Assembly: GCF_026163685.1 (NCBI RefSeq)
Contig: NZ_JAOXSR010000001.1
Location: 682,001 to 746,000, forward strand
Length of the DNA stretch: 64,000 nucleotides
DNA from: Oerskovia flava
GTDB taxonomy: Bacteria; Actinomycetota; Actinomycetes; Actinomycetales; Cellulomonadaceae
Direction of reading: 5' to 3'
Shown here: positions 17,128 through 25,434 of the stretch, piece by piece
Layout of the letters: every line of letters starts with the position of its first letter
How positions within the stretch are numbered: the stretch's first letter is position 1
Notes under the pieces: model-generated
Databases searched by the model: none
What the model was told of the DNA's origin: nothing
Seen by the model: only the letters and a program-made list of their open reading frames with translations
Position numbers and translations under genes: made by a program

Positions 17128-18252
17128 GTGAGCAACGAGATCGAGATCGGACGTGGCAAGCGCGGACGGCGCGCCTTCTCCTTCGACGACATCGCCGTGG
17201 TGCCGTCGCGGAGGACGCGTGACCCTGAGGACGTCTCGGTGGGATGGCAGATCGACGCCTACCACTTCGAGCTGCCGATCCTCGCGGCGCCGATGGACTC
17301 CGTGATGAGCCCCGCGACGGCCGTCGCGCTCGGCAACCACGGCGGCCTGGGCGTCCTCGACCTCGAGGGCCTGTGGACCCGGTACGAGTCCCCGGAGCCG
17401 ATCCTCGCGGAGATCGCGGGCCTCGACCCGGCGGACGCGACCCGACGCATGCAGGAGATCTACGCCGAGCCGATCAAGCCGGAGCTCATCACGCAGCGGC
17501 TCAAGGAGATCCGCGCCGCGGGCGTGACGGTCGCCGGTGCGCTGTCGCCGCAGCGCACGCAGGAGCACTACCAGACGGTGGTCGACGCCGGGGTGGACCT
17601 CTTCGTCATCCGTGGCACCACGGTCTCGGCCGAGCACGTGTCCGGCAACGCCGAGCCGCTCAACCTCAAGCGGTTCATCTACGAGCTCGACGTCCCGGTG
17701 GTCGTGGGGGGTGCGTCGACGTACACCGCGGCGCTGCACCTCATGCGGACCGGCGCGGCGGGCGTCCTCGTCGGGTTCGGCGGTGGCGCGGCGCACACGA
17801 CCCGTGTGAGCCTCGGCATCCACGCCCCGATGGCGACCGCGGTCGCCGACGTCGCGGCCGCCCGGCGGGACTACCTCGACGAGTCGGGCGGCCGCTACGT
17901 CCACGTCATCGCCGACGGCGGCGTCGGCCGCTCGGGCGACCTCGTCAAGGCGGTCGCGTGCGGCGCGGACGCCGTGATGGTCGGCGCGGCGCTCGCCCGT
18001 GCGTCGGAGGCACCCGGCCAGGGATGGCACTGGGGCTCCGAGGCGCACCACCCGCAGCTGCCGCGCGGCGAGCGCGTCCGCGTGGGCACGGCGGGCACGC
18101 TCGACGAGATCCTCTTCGGCCCCGGCCGGCAGGCCGACGGCACGCTCAACCTCGTCGGGGCGCTCAAGCGTGCCATGGCGACGACGGGATACTCGGACCT
18201 CAAGGAGTTCCAGCGCATCGAGGTCGTCGTCTCCCCGTACCAGCCGCGCTGA
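17128..18252 (+). CDS. guaB3: GuaB3-family IMP dehydrogenase-related protein
   Basis: 374-residue IMPDH/GMP reductase-fold protein without CBS domains, the GuaB3 group typical of Actinobacteria. RRAFSFDDIAVVPSRRTRDP and LPILAAPMDSVMSPATAVALG mark the barrel N-terminus, GRYVHVIADGGVGRSGDLVKA and GADAVMVGAALA the phosphate site, and GYSDLKEFQRIEV the C-terminus. At the place of the catalytic Cys (CTTR in GuaB) it reads AAHTTR, with His at 223. Classical IMPDH chemistry, which needs the Cys thioimidate, is therefore doubtful; a structural or regulatory role in guanine metabolism is possible. Confidence 0.92.
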   Translation: MSNEIEIGRGKRGRRAFSFDDIAVVPSRRTRDPEDVSVGWQIDAYHFELPILAAPMDSVMSPATAVALGNHGGLGVLDLEGLWTRYESPEPILAEIAGLDPADATRRMQEIYAEPIKPELITQRLKEIRAAGVTVAGALSPQRTQEHYQTVVDAGVDLFVIRGTTVSAEHVSGNAEPLNLKRFIYELDVPVVVGGASTYTAALHLMRTGAAGVLVGFGGGAAHTTRVSLGIHAPMATAVADVAAARRDYLDESGGRYVHVIADGGVGRSGDLVKAVACGADAVMVGAALARASEAPGQGWHWGSEAHHPQLPRGERVRVGTAGTLDEILFGPGRQADGTLNLVGALKRAMATTGYSDLKEFQRIEVVVSPYQPR

Positions 18253-18263
18253 GCGGGTCGCGC

Positions 18264-18770
18264 GTGCCCGGCAGGATCGGTGACGGCGGGCGGCTGGCCC
18301 GCGGCCCGCAGGGGAGCGGGCGGCCGACGGGCGGCCGGCTGCGCGTCGCGGAGATCACGGACACCGACGTCGACGACGTGATCGCGCTGTGGCGTGCGTG
18401 CGACCTCACCCGGCCCTGGAACGATCCCGCGCGCGACGTCGCGGACGCCCGCATCGCGCCGTCGGCGACGGTCCTCGTGGGTCGCCTGGGCGACGACGTC
18501 GTCGCGGCCGTGATGGCCGGGTACGACGGTCACCGGGGCTGGCTCTACTACCTGGCGGTCGATCCGGAGCTTCGTGGGGGCGGGTACGGCCGCGACCTCG
18601 TCGTGGCCGGCGAGGCGTGGCTCGCGGCGGCGGGTGCGCGCAAGGTGCAGCTGATGGTCCGGGGCACCAACGATGGCGTCCGAGGCTTCTACGACGCCCT
18701 CGGGTACACCGCCGCCGACGTCGTGGTCCTCTCCCGCTGGTTCGAGGAGCCCCCCGGTGGCGCACCGTAG
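18264..18770 (+). CDS. GNAT-family N-acetyltransferase (YpeA-like)
   Basis: About 168 residues; one GNAT domain from residue 30 on. ALWRACDLTRPWNDPARDV resembles the YpeA subgroup, YYLAVDPELRGGGYGRDLV is the acetyl-CoA pyrophosphate-binding motif, and VRGFYDALGYTAADVVVLSRWF the usual C-terminal helix and strand. The N-terminus before LRVAEITDTD is low-complexity; GTG 18264 is the only reasonable in-frame start after the guaB3 stop but is uncertain. Substrate unknown. Confidence 0.8.
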   Translation: MPGRIGDGGRLARGPQGSGRPTGGRLRVAEITDTDVDDVIALWRACDLTRPWNDPARDVADARIAPSATVLVGRLGDDVVAAVMAGYDGHRGWLYYLAVDPELRGGGYGRDLVVAGEAWLAAAGARKVQLMVRGTNDGVRGFYDALGYTAADVVVLSRWFEEPPGGAP

Positions 18771-18779
18771 GGCGCGGTC

Positions 18780-19835
18780 GTGACGCCGGACGAGCTCGAC
18801 GAGCTCGACGCCGCGCACACCGCGCGGCTCGCGCGCCTCGACCCCGCGGTGCCCGCGCCGACGCCGCTGACCGCGTCGCTCGACCCGGCAGCCGACCCGG
18901 CGTCCGACCCGGCATCGGACCCCGCACGGCCGAGCGCGACGGGAGACGGACTGTTCGCCGTCCGGCTCCAGGACGGCTCACGCGCCGCCGGGGTGGCGGA
19001 GTCGTCCTCGGTCGACGAGCGGTCGGCCGCGGCGACGTTCCGCGCGCTGCACGAGCACCGGCTGCGGCCCCGGGTGGCGGGCCCGGACGTGCCGGGGGCG
19101 CTCGGCGCGCTGCTCGACCGCTGGACCGCGGCGGTCGACGCGAGCGCCCACGAGGTCTCTCCCCAGGGCGCCGGGTCGACGAGCGACCCACGCGACCGGG
19201 TGCTCGCGGTGAGCTGGCCGAGCCGCGACGTCGCCGGCGGCTCCGCGCTGCTGGCGCGCGGTTTCCGTCCCACGAGCGTCGTCGCGGCCCGGCCGCCGAG
19301 GTCGCGGACCGCCGGCGCCCCGGACGACGACCGGACGGACGGTGTCGTCGTCCGGGACGCGGTGCCCGCCGACCTCGAGGCCGTCGTCGCCCAGCAGCTC
19401 GCCGAGATCGCCTACGACGACCTGACGGGCGCTGCGCACCTGCGCGAGCACACCCGTGCGGTGCTCGACGTCCAGGTCGCCGCGGCGATCGCCCGCCCGC
19501 GCAGCACGGTCCTCGTGGCCGAGTCCGGCGGACGGGTCGTCGGCGTGGTGGCGGTCGACGCACCGGAGCTGTCGACGTGGATGGCCGGGACGGTGGTGTG
19601 GGACCCGGTCGCGTATCTCGTCCTGCTGCACGTGCACGAGGACGTCCGCGGTCGGGGTCTCGGCGAGCTGCTGGCCCGCGCGGCGATCGACCGGGTCGGT
19701 CCGCGGCTCGGGCAGACGGGTGCGGTCGTGCTCCACCACGGTGCCCTCAACCCGTTGTCGACCCCGTTCTGGGCCCGGCTGGGCTTCCGCCCGGTGCACA
19801 CGGCGTGGGAGCTGCCTGTCGGTCGGACCCCGTAG
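18780..19835 (+). CDS. GNAT-family acetyltransferase with degenerate N-terminal half
   Basis: 351 residues. Residues about 190-345 form a clear GNAT domain: VVVRDAVPADLEAVVAQQ at its start and LLHVHEDVRGRGLGELLARAAI as the acetyl-CoA loop, ending FWARLGFRPVHTAWEL. The first half (about 55-185) ends with ALLARGFRPTSVVAARP, which looks like the end of a second, eroded GNAT domain, so this may be a tandem GNAT with one dead half. Residues about 35-48 carry an Asp-Pro repeat (DPAADPASDPASDPA). GTG start 9 bases after the previous GNAT; likely one operon. Confidence 0.78.
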   Translation: MTPDELDELDAAHTARLARLDPAVPAPTPLTASLDPAADPASDPASDPARPSATGDGLFAVRLQDGSRAAGVAESSSVDERSAAATFRALHEHRLRPRVAGPDVPGALGALLDRWTAAVDASAHEVSPQGAGSTSDPRDRVLAVSWPSRDVAGGSALLARGFRPTSVVAARPPRSRTAGAPDDDRTDGVVVRDAVPADLEAVVAQQLAEIAYDDLTGAAHLREHTRAVLDVQVAAAIARPRSTVLVAESGGRVVGVVAVDAPELSTWMAGTVVWDPVAYLVLLHVHEDVRGRGLGELLARAAIDRVGPRLGQTGAVVLHHGALNPLSTPFWARLGFRPVHTAWELPVGRTP

Positions 19836-19838
19836 CCT
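19833..19838 (+). promoter_or_regulatory. Candidate -10 box for the aldehyde dehydrogenase
   Basis: TAGCCT, overlapping the stop codon of the preceding GNAT gene, ends 7 bases before ATG 19846; a leaderless-type start. Confidence 0.4.
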
Positions 19839-19845
19839 TGATCTC

Positions 19846-21480
19846 ATGACTTCACCTTCCGGTCCGGCGTTCGGCGACGGCGCCGCTCTCGACGGACTCA
19901 TCGACCCTGAGCACCCGGCCGCCACGTACGTCCTGGAGCCCGAGGTCCTCGCCCCGCTCGTCGCACGGATCGCGACGAGCCACGAGGTCGGGATGCACCG
20001 CTCCGTCCTGCCGTTCAGCGGCGCTCCGCTCGCTGCGATCCCCCTGTCGTCGACCGACGACGTCGCGGAGGCCGTGGTGCGTGCCCGGACCGCCCAGCGC
20101 TCGTGGGCGCGCGTGCCCGTGCGGGAGCGTGCCGCGGTGCTGCTGCGGTTCGGCGATCTCGTGCTCGGCGCGCAGTCGGAGGTCCTCGATCTCATCCAGA
20201 TGGAGACCGGCAAGGCCCGACGCAGTGCATTCGAGGAGGTCGGCGACATCGCGCAGCTGTCCCGGCACTTCGGTGTGCGGGCCGGCTCCTACCTGCGCAC
20301 GCGCCGGGTGCCGGGCATGCTGCCCGTCCTCACGGGCGCGCGCGTCCACCGCCGCCCGGTCGGTGTCGTCGGGGTGATCTCGCCCTGGAACTACCCGCTG
20401 ACCCTCGCCTACGCGGAGGTGCTGCCCGCGCTCGTCGCAGGGAACGCCGTCGTGCTCAAGCCGGACCCGCAGGCGACGCTGACGGCGCTGTGGGCGGCCG
20501 AGCAGCTCGAGGCCGCGGGTCTGCCCGCGGGCGTCCTCCAGGTCGTCGCGGGCGCGGGGGACGTCGGCGCCGCCCTGACGGACCACGTCGACCACATCGC
20601 GTTCACCGGGTCCACCGAGACCGGTCGCCGTGTCGCTGCGCGGGCTGGGCAGCGGCTCATCGGGGCGACGCTCGAGCTCGGGGGCAAGAACCCCCTGTAC
20701 GTCGCCGCGGACGCGCACGTCCCGACGGCCGCGCGCGGCGCGGTGCGCGCGTGCTTCTCGAACAGCGGGCAGATCTGCGTGTCGATCGAGCGGCTGATCC
20801 TCCACGAGGCGGTCGCCGACGAGTTCCTGGCGGCGTTCGTGCCGCTCGTGCGCGAGCTCCGGCTCGGGACGGGGCTGGACTACACCGCCGACATGGGGTC
20901 GCTGACCTCGCAGGCGCAGCTCGACCGGGTCGTCGCGCACGTCGACGACGCCCTCTCGAAGGGCGCGCGCGTGCTCGCGGGCGCCGTCCACCGCTCGGAC
21001 ATCGGGCCGTTCTTCTACGCCCCGACGGTGCTGGACCGGGTGCCCGACGACGCGGCGTGCGCCCGGCAGGAGACGTTCGGCCCGGTCGTCTCGGTGACGC
21101 GCGTGGCGGACGACGCCGAGGCCGTGCGGATCATGAACGACTCCGAGTTCGGGCTCAACGCGAGCATCTGGACGCGGGACGTCGCGCGGGGTCGTCGACT
21201 CGCGGCGCAGGTCGAGGCCGGCACCGTGAACGTCAACGACGGGTATGCGGCCGCCTGGGGCTCGGTCGCCGCGCCGATGGGCGGGTTCAAGGCGTCCGGT
21301 CTCGGGCGGCGGCACGGCCGCGAGAGCGTCGAGGCCATGACGGAGGCACAGTCGGTCGTCGCCCAGCGCGGCACCAGCCTGGGGCTGACCATGGATGCCC
21401 TCTACGAGCTCGGCGGCGAGGTGCCGAGCCAGGCCCTCACCGCGGTGCTGACCGCGATGCGGCGGCTTCGCCTGCCCTAG
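19846..21480 (+). CDS. Succinate-semialdehyde dehydrogenase-type aldehyde dehydrogenase (GabD2-like)
   Basis: NAD(P)+-dependent aldehyde dehydrogenase of 544 residues. VGVISPWNYPLTLAY is the cofactor-binding strand, LELGGKNPLYVAADA contains the general-base Glu, and FSNSGQICVSIERL the nucleophilic Cys, near residue 309; QETFGPVVSVTRV and GLGRRHG complete the fold. The unusual N-terminus of about 40 residues and the sequence order resemble mycobacterial GabD2, which oxidises succinate semialdehyde to succinate; other aldehydes are possible. No gabT is nearby. Confidence 0.88.
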   Translation: MTSPSGPAFGDGAALDGLIDPEHPAATYVLEPEVLAPLVARIATSHEVGMHRSVLPFSGAPLAAIPLSSTDDVAEAVVRARTAQRSWARVPVRERAAVLLRFGDLVLGAQSEVLDLIQMETGKARRSAFEEVGDIAQLSRHFGVRAGSYLRTRRVPGMLPVLTGARVHRRPVGVVGVISPWNYPLTLAYAEVLPALVAGNAVVLKPDPQATLTALWAAEQLEAAGLPAGVLQVVAGAGDVGAALTDHVDHIAFTGSTETGRRVAARAGQRLIGATLELGGKNPLYVAADAHVPTAARGAVRACFSNSGQICVSIERLILHEAVADEFLAAFVPLVRELRLGTGLDYTADMGSLTSQAQLDRVVAHVDDALSKGARVLAGAVHRSDIGPFFYAPTVLDRVPDDAACARQETFGPVVSVTRVADDAEAVRIMNDSEFGLNASIWTRDVARGRRLAAQVEAGTVNVNDGYAAAWGSVAAPMGGFKASGLGRRHGRESVEAMTEAQSVVAQRGTSLGLTMDALYELGGEVPSQALTAVLTAMRRLRLP

Positions 21481-21488
21481 CAGTGCAC

Positions 21489-22106
21489 CTAGCGCAGTCG
21501 TCTGCCGCGGTGCACGGGCCGACGCCGCACGAGCGCGTCGCGGGCGGCACGTACCGAGGCGAGCACCTCGCGCACGCGGTACCAGAGCACCGCTGCCGGG
21601 TCGACGCTCACGGACGAGACCCCGAGTCCGACCGTGTCGATGCCGGCGGACGCGCACGAGAACACGGCGCGCGGCAGGTGGTAGTCCTGCGTGACCACGA
21701 CTGCGCCCCGGACACCGAAGACGTCGTGCGCCCGGACGCAGGAGTCGTGGGTGTCGAGGCCGCCCGGGTCGCGCACGACGTGCTCCGCCGGCACCCCGCG
21801 CTCGACGAGCCAGGCCGCCATGGCCTCCGGTTCGTCGTAGCCGGGCCGAGCGCCGTCCCCGCTGACGAGGATCTGCGTGACGGTGCCGCGCTCGTAGAGC
21901 CGGCGGGCGCCCTCGAGTCGGCGGCGCAGGTATGCCGACGGGGTACCGTCCGGGCGCAGCCCGGCGCCGAGCACGAGCGCGACGGGTCGACGGGGCATCG
22001 TGTCCGCCGTCCGGACGTGTCCCCGGCCCGAGAGCTGCACCCACAGGACCGGTGCGGCGAGCAGGCTCCCGAGGGCCACGGCCGTGAGCCCGGCGTGCCG
22101 GGTCAT
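21489..22106 (-). CDS. SanA/YdcF-like DUF218 membrane protein
   Basis: 205 residues. An N-terminal hydrophobic segment (about residues 5-26) would anchor it in the membrane. It is followed by a DUF218 domain: VALVLGAGLRPDGTPSAYLRRRLEGA is the SanA-type opening, ILVSGDGARPGYDEPEAMAAWL and THDSCVRAHDVFG are conserved blocks, and TQDYHLPRAVF the last. SanA of enteric bacteria affects envelope permeability to vancomycin at high temperature; the enzymatic role is unsettled. It overlaps the upstream DUF4031-HD gene by 4 bases and so is coupled to it. Confidence 0.82.
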   Translation of the reverse strand: MTRHAGLTAVALGSLLAAPVLWVQLSGRGHVRTADTMPRRPVALVLGAGLRPDGTPSAYLRRRLEGARRLYERGTVTQILVSGDGARPGYDEPEAMAAWLVERGVPAEHVVRDPGGLDTHDSCVRAHDVFGVRGAVVVTQDYHLPRAVFSCASAGIDTVGLGVSSVSVDPAAVLWYRVREVLASVRAARDALVRRRPVHRGRRLR

Positions 22107-23068
22107 GCGCGCAGGCCCGCGAGCTCGTCGCGCAGGTTCGACTCGGCGCGGTCCTGCCAGCGCCGGGCGCCGGCGACGGTGCGGAACAGCGCGCCGGTGG
22201 AGAGCAGCTGTTCGAGGACGGCGGCTCGTGCGGGGACGAACACGTCGTCCGGCACGGCGGCGTACTCCGCGCGGACCTGGCGCACGTAGCGCGCGTACCG
22301 GTCGGGCGCGCTTCCGAGGATCGCGAGGTCGGCGTCGCTCAGCAGGCTCCCGGCGGTGTCGGCCGGGTCCGGGTCGTGGTCCCGGGTGAGCAGCACGAGG
22401 CGCGCGACCTCGTCGACGTCGTCGGGCGTGAGGTCCGCGCCGCTGCCGGGGCGCGCGAGCGGCCCCAGCAGCCGCACGGCGAGCTCGGCAGACCGCTCCT
22501 CGTCCTGGCGCGCGACGCCGTCGTGCACGGCGTCGTGGAACCAGACCGCGAGCTCGGTGACCCGCGACCCGTCCGTGCGTCGGGTGGCCGCGATCGGGGC
22601 GGGACCGGCCGGCAGGCCGGGCGGGCGTCCCTCGAGCAGGGCGAGAGAGTCCAGCACGTGCACGAGGTGCTCGCGGCCGTGGTAGGCGCGGTGCGGTTCG
22701 CCCCACCGCTCCACCAGCTCGTGCCCGACGTCGCGCGCGCCCCGGACGTGGTCGTCGGGCAGCAGCGCGTCCCACCGGGTCCGCAACGCGTGCGCCTTGC
22801 CTGCACCCCGGTCGCGTCCACGCACGCGCAGGCCGGACGCGGCGAGTCGCACGACGAGCTCCCGACCGGAGACCGGGTGCGCGCCCGCGGCGACGGCGTC
22901 CTGGTAGCGCTCGGCGGCCACGTCGTAGTGGTCGAGGTCGAAGGACCGGGGGCTGAGCCCGATCCGGGCGGCGGCGTCGTGCAGCTCGGCGAGCGAGGAG
23001 TCCGAGACGAGGTGCGACCAGACGGTGCCGTGCGCGGGCCACGACGGCGGGTCGATGAGGACGGCCAT
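22103..23068 (-). CDS. Fusion of DUF4031 with an HD-superfamily metal-dependent phosphohydrolase
   Basis: 321 residues in two parts. Residues 1-95 (MAVLIDPPSWPAHGTVWSHL, then SPRSFDLDHYDVAAERY and SGRELVVRLAASGLRV) match the DUF4031 domain, function unknown. Residues about 105-320 form an HD hydrolase: RAYHGREHLVHVLDSL gives the first His, LAVWFHDAVHDG the HD pair, and LSDADLAILG the distal Asp, so the metal site looks intact. Such HD proteins cleave phosphate esters of nucleotides. ATG 23068 is where DUF4031 homology begins; GTG 23086 is possible. The stop overlaps the sanA-like start. Confidence 0.82.
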   Translation of the reverse strand: MAVLIDPPSWPAHGTVWSHLVSDSSLAELHDAAARIGLSPRSFDLDHYDVAAERYQDAVAAGAHPVSGRELVVRLAASGLRVRGRDRGAGKAHALRTRWDALLPDDHVRGARDVGHELVERWGEPHRAYHGREHLVHVLDSLALLEGRPPGLPAGPAPIAATRRTDGSRVTELAVWFHDAVHDGVARQDEERSAELAVRLLGPLARPGSGADLTPDDVDEVARLVLLTRDHDPDPADTAGSLLSDADLAILGSAPDRYARYVRQVRAEYAAVPDDVFVPARAAVLEQLLSTGALFRTVAGARRWQDRAESNLRDELAGLRA

Positions 23069-23165
23069 GGTCCTACTGTGCCGCACGGCGCGCGCCGTCC
23101 TGCGTCGGATGTCCGGTACGGCAGTCTGTTCGGCCCCGATTGAGAGGTCAAAGGTCCCCAGGGGC

Positions 23166-23194
23166 TTGTGTTCGGACAGAAACGGGCGTATACA
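23166..23194 (+). promoter_or_regulatory. Promoter of the fru operon with overlapping operator-like palindrome
   Basis: TTGTGT (23166-23171) and TATACA (23189-23194) with exactly 17 bases between. The near-palindrome TGTTCGGACA (23169-23178) overlaps the -35 box and is a candidate site for the DeoR-type repressor encoded just downstream. Predicted leader about 45-50 bases. Confidence 0.6.
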
Positions 23195-23247
23195 AGTTCA
23201 TACAGACATCCCGATCGCGTCGCAGCGATCCCGACGACGGAGTCAGC

Positions 23248-24009
23248 GTGTACGCACCGGAGCGCCATCAGCAGATCCTCGAGCGAGCCCGGACCGACGG
23301 GCGCGTCGAGGTCACCAGCCTCGCCCGCGACCTCGGGGTCACCCCCGAGACCGTGCGCCGCGACCTGTCCGTGCTCGAGCGCCACGGCCACGTCCGCCGG
23401 GTGCACGGCGGCGCGATCCCCGTCGAGCGCCTCGGCATCGAGCCCGCGATCGCCGAGCGCGAGGGTGTGCTCGCCGCCGAGAAGGCGCGCATCGCCAAGA
23501 CCGCGCTCGACGAGCTGCCCGACCAGGGGTCCGTCATCCTCGACGCGGGCACCACGACCGTCCGCCTCGCGGAGATGCTGCCGACCGACCGTGAGCTCAC
23601 GGTCGTGACCCACTCGCTGCCGATCGCGATGCTCGTCGCCGCCCGCTCCAACCTGCACCTGCACCTCGTGGGCGGGTCGGTCCGCGGACGCACGCTCGCC
23701 GCCGTCGGGCCGTGGGCCGAGCGCGACCTGCACGACGTCCACGTCGACGTCGCGTTCCTCGGCACCAACGGCCTCACGGTCGAGCAGGGCCTGACCACCC
23801 CGGACCTCGTCGAGGCGTCCGTCAAGCGGGCCATCGTCGACGCCGCCCGCCGCGTCGTCGTCCTCGCGGACCACACGAAGGTCGGTCGCTCCGACTTCGC
23901 GCACGTCGCCGACCTGTCCCGCGTGGACGTCCTCATCACCGACACCGGGATCGACCCCGACCTCGCCGAGGGCGTCCAGGACGCCGGACCGATGGTGGTG
24001 CGGGCATGA
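23248..24009 (+). CDS. DeoR/GlpR-family repressor of the fructose operon
   Basis: 253 residues. A DeoR winged helix occupies residues 1-58 (QQILERARTDGRVEVTSLARDL, then GVTPETVRRDLSVLERHG and the RRVHGGA signature). The C-terminal sugar-phosphate sensor domain has the phosphate loop ILDAGTTTVRLAEML and VAFLGTNGLTVEQGLTTPD. In relatives the inducer is a fructose phosphate. The GTG at 23248 lies downstream of the promoter; an earlier TTG start would sit upstream of the -35 box. It overlaps fruK by 4 bases, so it is autoregulated with the operon. Confidence 0.9.
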   Translation: MYAPERHQQILERARTDGRVEVTSLARDLGVTPETVRRDLSVLERHGHVRRVHGGAIPVERLGIEPAIAEREGVLAAEKARIAKTALDELPDQGSVILDAGTTTVRLAEMLPTDRELTVVTHSLPIAMLVAARSNLHLHLVGGSVRGRTLAAVGPWAERDLHDVHVDVAFLGTNGLTVEQGLTTPDLVEASVKRAIVDAARRVVVLADHTKVGRSDFAHVADLSRVDVLITDTGIDPDLAEGVQDAGPMVVRA

Positions 24010-24974
24010 TCCTCACCGTCACGCCCAACCCGAGCCTCGACCGCACCTATGTGGCGGGCACCGTCGTGCGCGGCGAGGTCAACCGCGCCCGGGCGACGCA
24101 CACCGACGCCGGCGGCAAGGGCATCAACGTCACCCGCGCGCTGACGGCCGGGGGAGCGGAGTCCGTCGCGGTCTTCCCCGTCGGGGGACCCGACGGTGCC
24201 CAGATCGTCGCCGAGCTGGCGGCGCGCGGGATCGCGAGCCTGCCGGTCCCCGTCGCCGGGTCCGTGCGCTCGAACATCACGCTCGCCGAGGACGACGGCA
24301 CGACGACGAAGATCAACGCGCCGGGTCCGGTGCTCAGCGCGGCAGAGACCGACGCTGTCCTGGAGGCCGTCCGCGCCCGGCTCGCGTCGCACCCGGCAGC
24401 GTCCGGTCCGGCCGTCGTCGTCGGCGCCGGCAGCCTGCCGGACGGGATCGGGCACGACTTCTACCTTCGCCTCGGCGTCGTCGCCCACGAGCACGGGGCG
24501 GCGTTCGTCGTCGACACGTCGGGCGAGCCGCTCGCGGCCGTCGCTCGCGCCGGGGTGGCGCAGCTCCTCAAGCCGAACGACGACGAGCTCGCCGACGTCG
24601 TCGGCGGGGACCTGGTGACCGTCGGCGACGTGGTCGCCGCCTGCCACGAGCTGCGGTCCGCGGGAACCGCCGAGATCCTCGTCTCGCTCGGCGCGCACGG
24701 CGCGCTCCTCGTCACCGGGACGGGGACGTGGTGGGCCGGTGGCCCCGCGCTCGTGCCGCGCTCGACCGTCGGCGCGGGCGACTCCACCCTCGCCGGCTAT
24801 CTCTCCTCGGGGACCCGCGACCGCGGCCCCGACGACCTGCGTGCGGCGGTGGCCTGGGGCCGCGCCGCCGTCCTGCTGCCCGGGAGCGCCGTCCCGGCGC
24901 CCACGGACATCCGACCCGACGAGGTCGACGTCATCGCCGACCCCGACCCTCGCATCGCACTGAAGGAGCTGTGA
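24006..24974 (+). CDS. fruK: 1-phosphofructokinase
   Basis: PfkB-type kinase that phosphorylates fructose 1-phosphate, the product of the fructose PTS, to fructose 1,6-bisphosphate. 322 residues. MILTVTPNPSLDRTY and ATHTDAGGKGINVTRAL are the N-terminal family motifs, and RSTVGAGDSTLAGYLS contains the anion hole and the catalytic Asp. The FruK sub-type is supported by the operon with EIIA and EIIBC. The ATG overlaps the repressor stop. Confidence 0.94.
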   Translation: MILTVTPNPSLDRTYVAGTVVRGEVNRARATHTDAGGKGINVTRALTAGGAESVAVFPVGGPDGAQIVAELAARGIASLPVPVAGSVRSNITLAEDDGTTTKINAPGPVLSAAETDAVLEAVRARLASHPAASGPAVVVGAGSLPDGIGHDFYLRLGVVAHEHGAAFVVDTSGEPLAAVARAGVAQLLKPNDDELADVVGGDLVTVGDVVAACHELRSAGTAEILVSLGAHGALLVTGTGTWWAGGPALVPRSTVGAGDSTLAGYLSSGTRDRGPDDLRAAVAWGRAAVLLPGSAVPAPTDIRPDEVDVIADPDPRIALKEL

Positions 24975-24978
24975 TCCC

Positions 24979-25434
24979 ATGAGTACCCCCCTCATCACCC
25001 CCGAGCTGGTCGCCCTCGACATCGAGGCGAGCGACCGCGACGCCGCGACGCGCCAGCTGGTCGAGCTGCTCGCGGCCGCCGGGCGTGTGACCGACGCCGA
25101 GGGCTTCCTCGCCGACGTGCGTGCCCGCGAGGCGCAGATGGCGACCGGCATGCCCGGCGGCGTCGGCCTCCCGCACGCCCGGTCCGAGCACGTCACGGTG
25201 CCCACGCTCGCGGTGGGCCGTGTGCCTGCGGGCGTCGACTTCGGCGCGCCCGACGGCCCCGCGACGCTGCTGTTCCTCATCGCGGCGCCGGCCTCCGGCG
25301 ACGGCGACCACCTGAAGATCCTCGCCTCGCTCGCGCGCAGGCTCGTCCACCCCTCCTTCCGTGACTCGCTGCGCTCTGCGCCCGACGCCGAGACCGTCGC
25401 GGAGATCGTCACGCGAGAGGTCGTGCCCTCATGA
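24979..25434 (+). CDS. PTS fructose-specific EIIA component
   Basis: 151-residue fructose/mannitol-type EIIA that passes phosphate from HPr to EIIB. The phosphorylated His is His66 in GGVGLPHARSEHV. TLLFLIAAPASGDGDHLKILASL is the typical fructose-EIIA block. It begins 4 bases after fruK and overlaps the EIIBC start by 4 bases. Confidence 0.93.
   Translation: MSTPLITPELVALDIEASDRDAATRQLVELLAAAGRVTDAEGFLADVRAREAQMATGMPGGVGLPHARSEHVTVPTLAVGRVPAGVDFGAPDGPATLLFLIAAPASGDGDHLKILASLARRLVHPSFRDSLRSAPDAETVAEIVTREVVPS

Noticed and set aside
23140-23247. Longer fruR start at TTG 23140
   Set aside because: The -35/-10 promoter lies at 23166-23194, downstream of that codon, so the transcript would not contain it.
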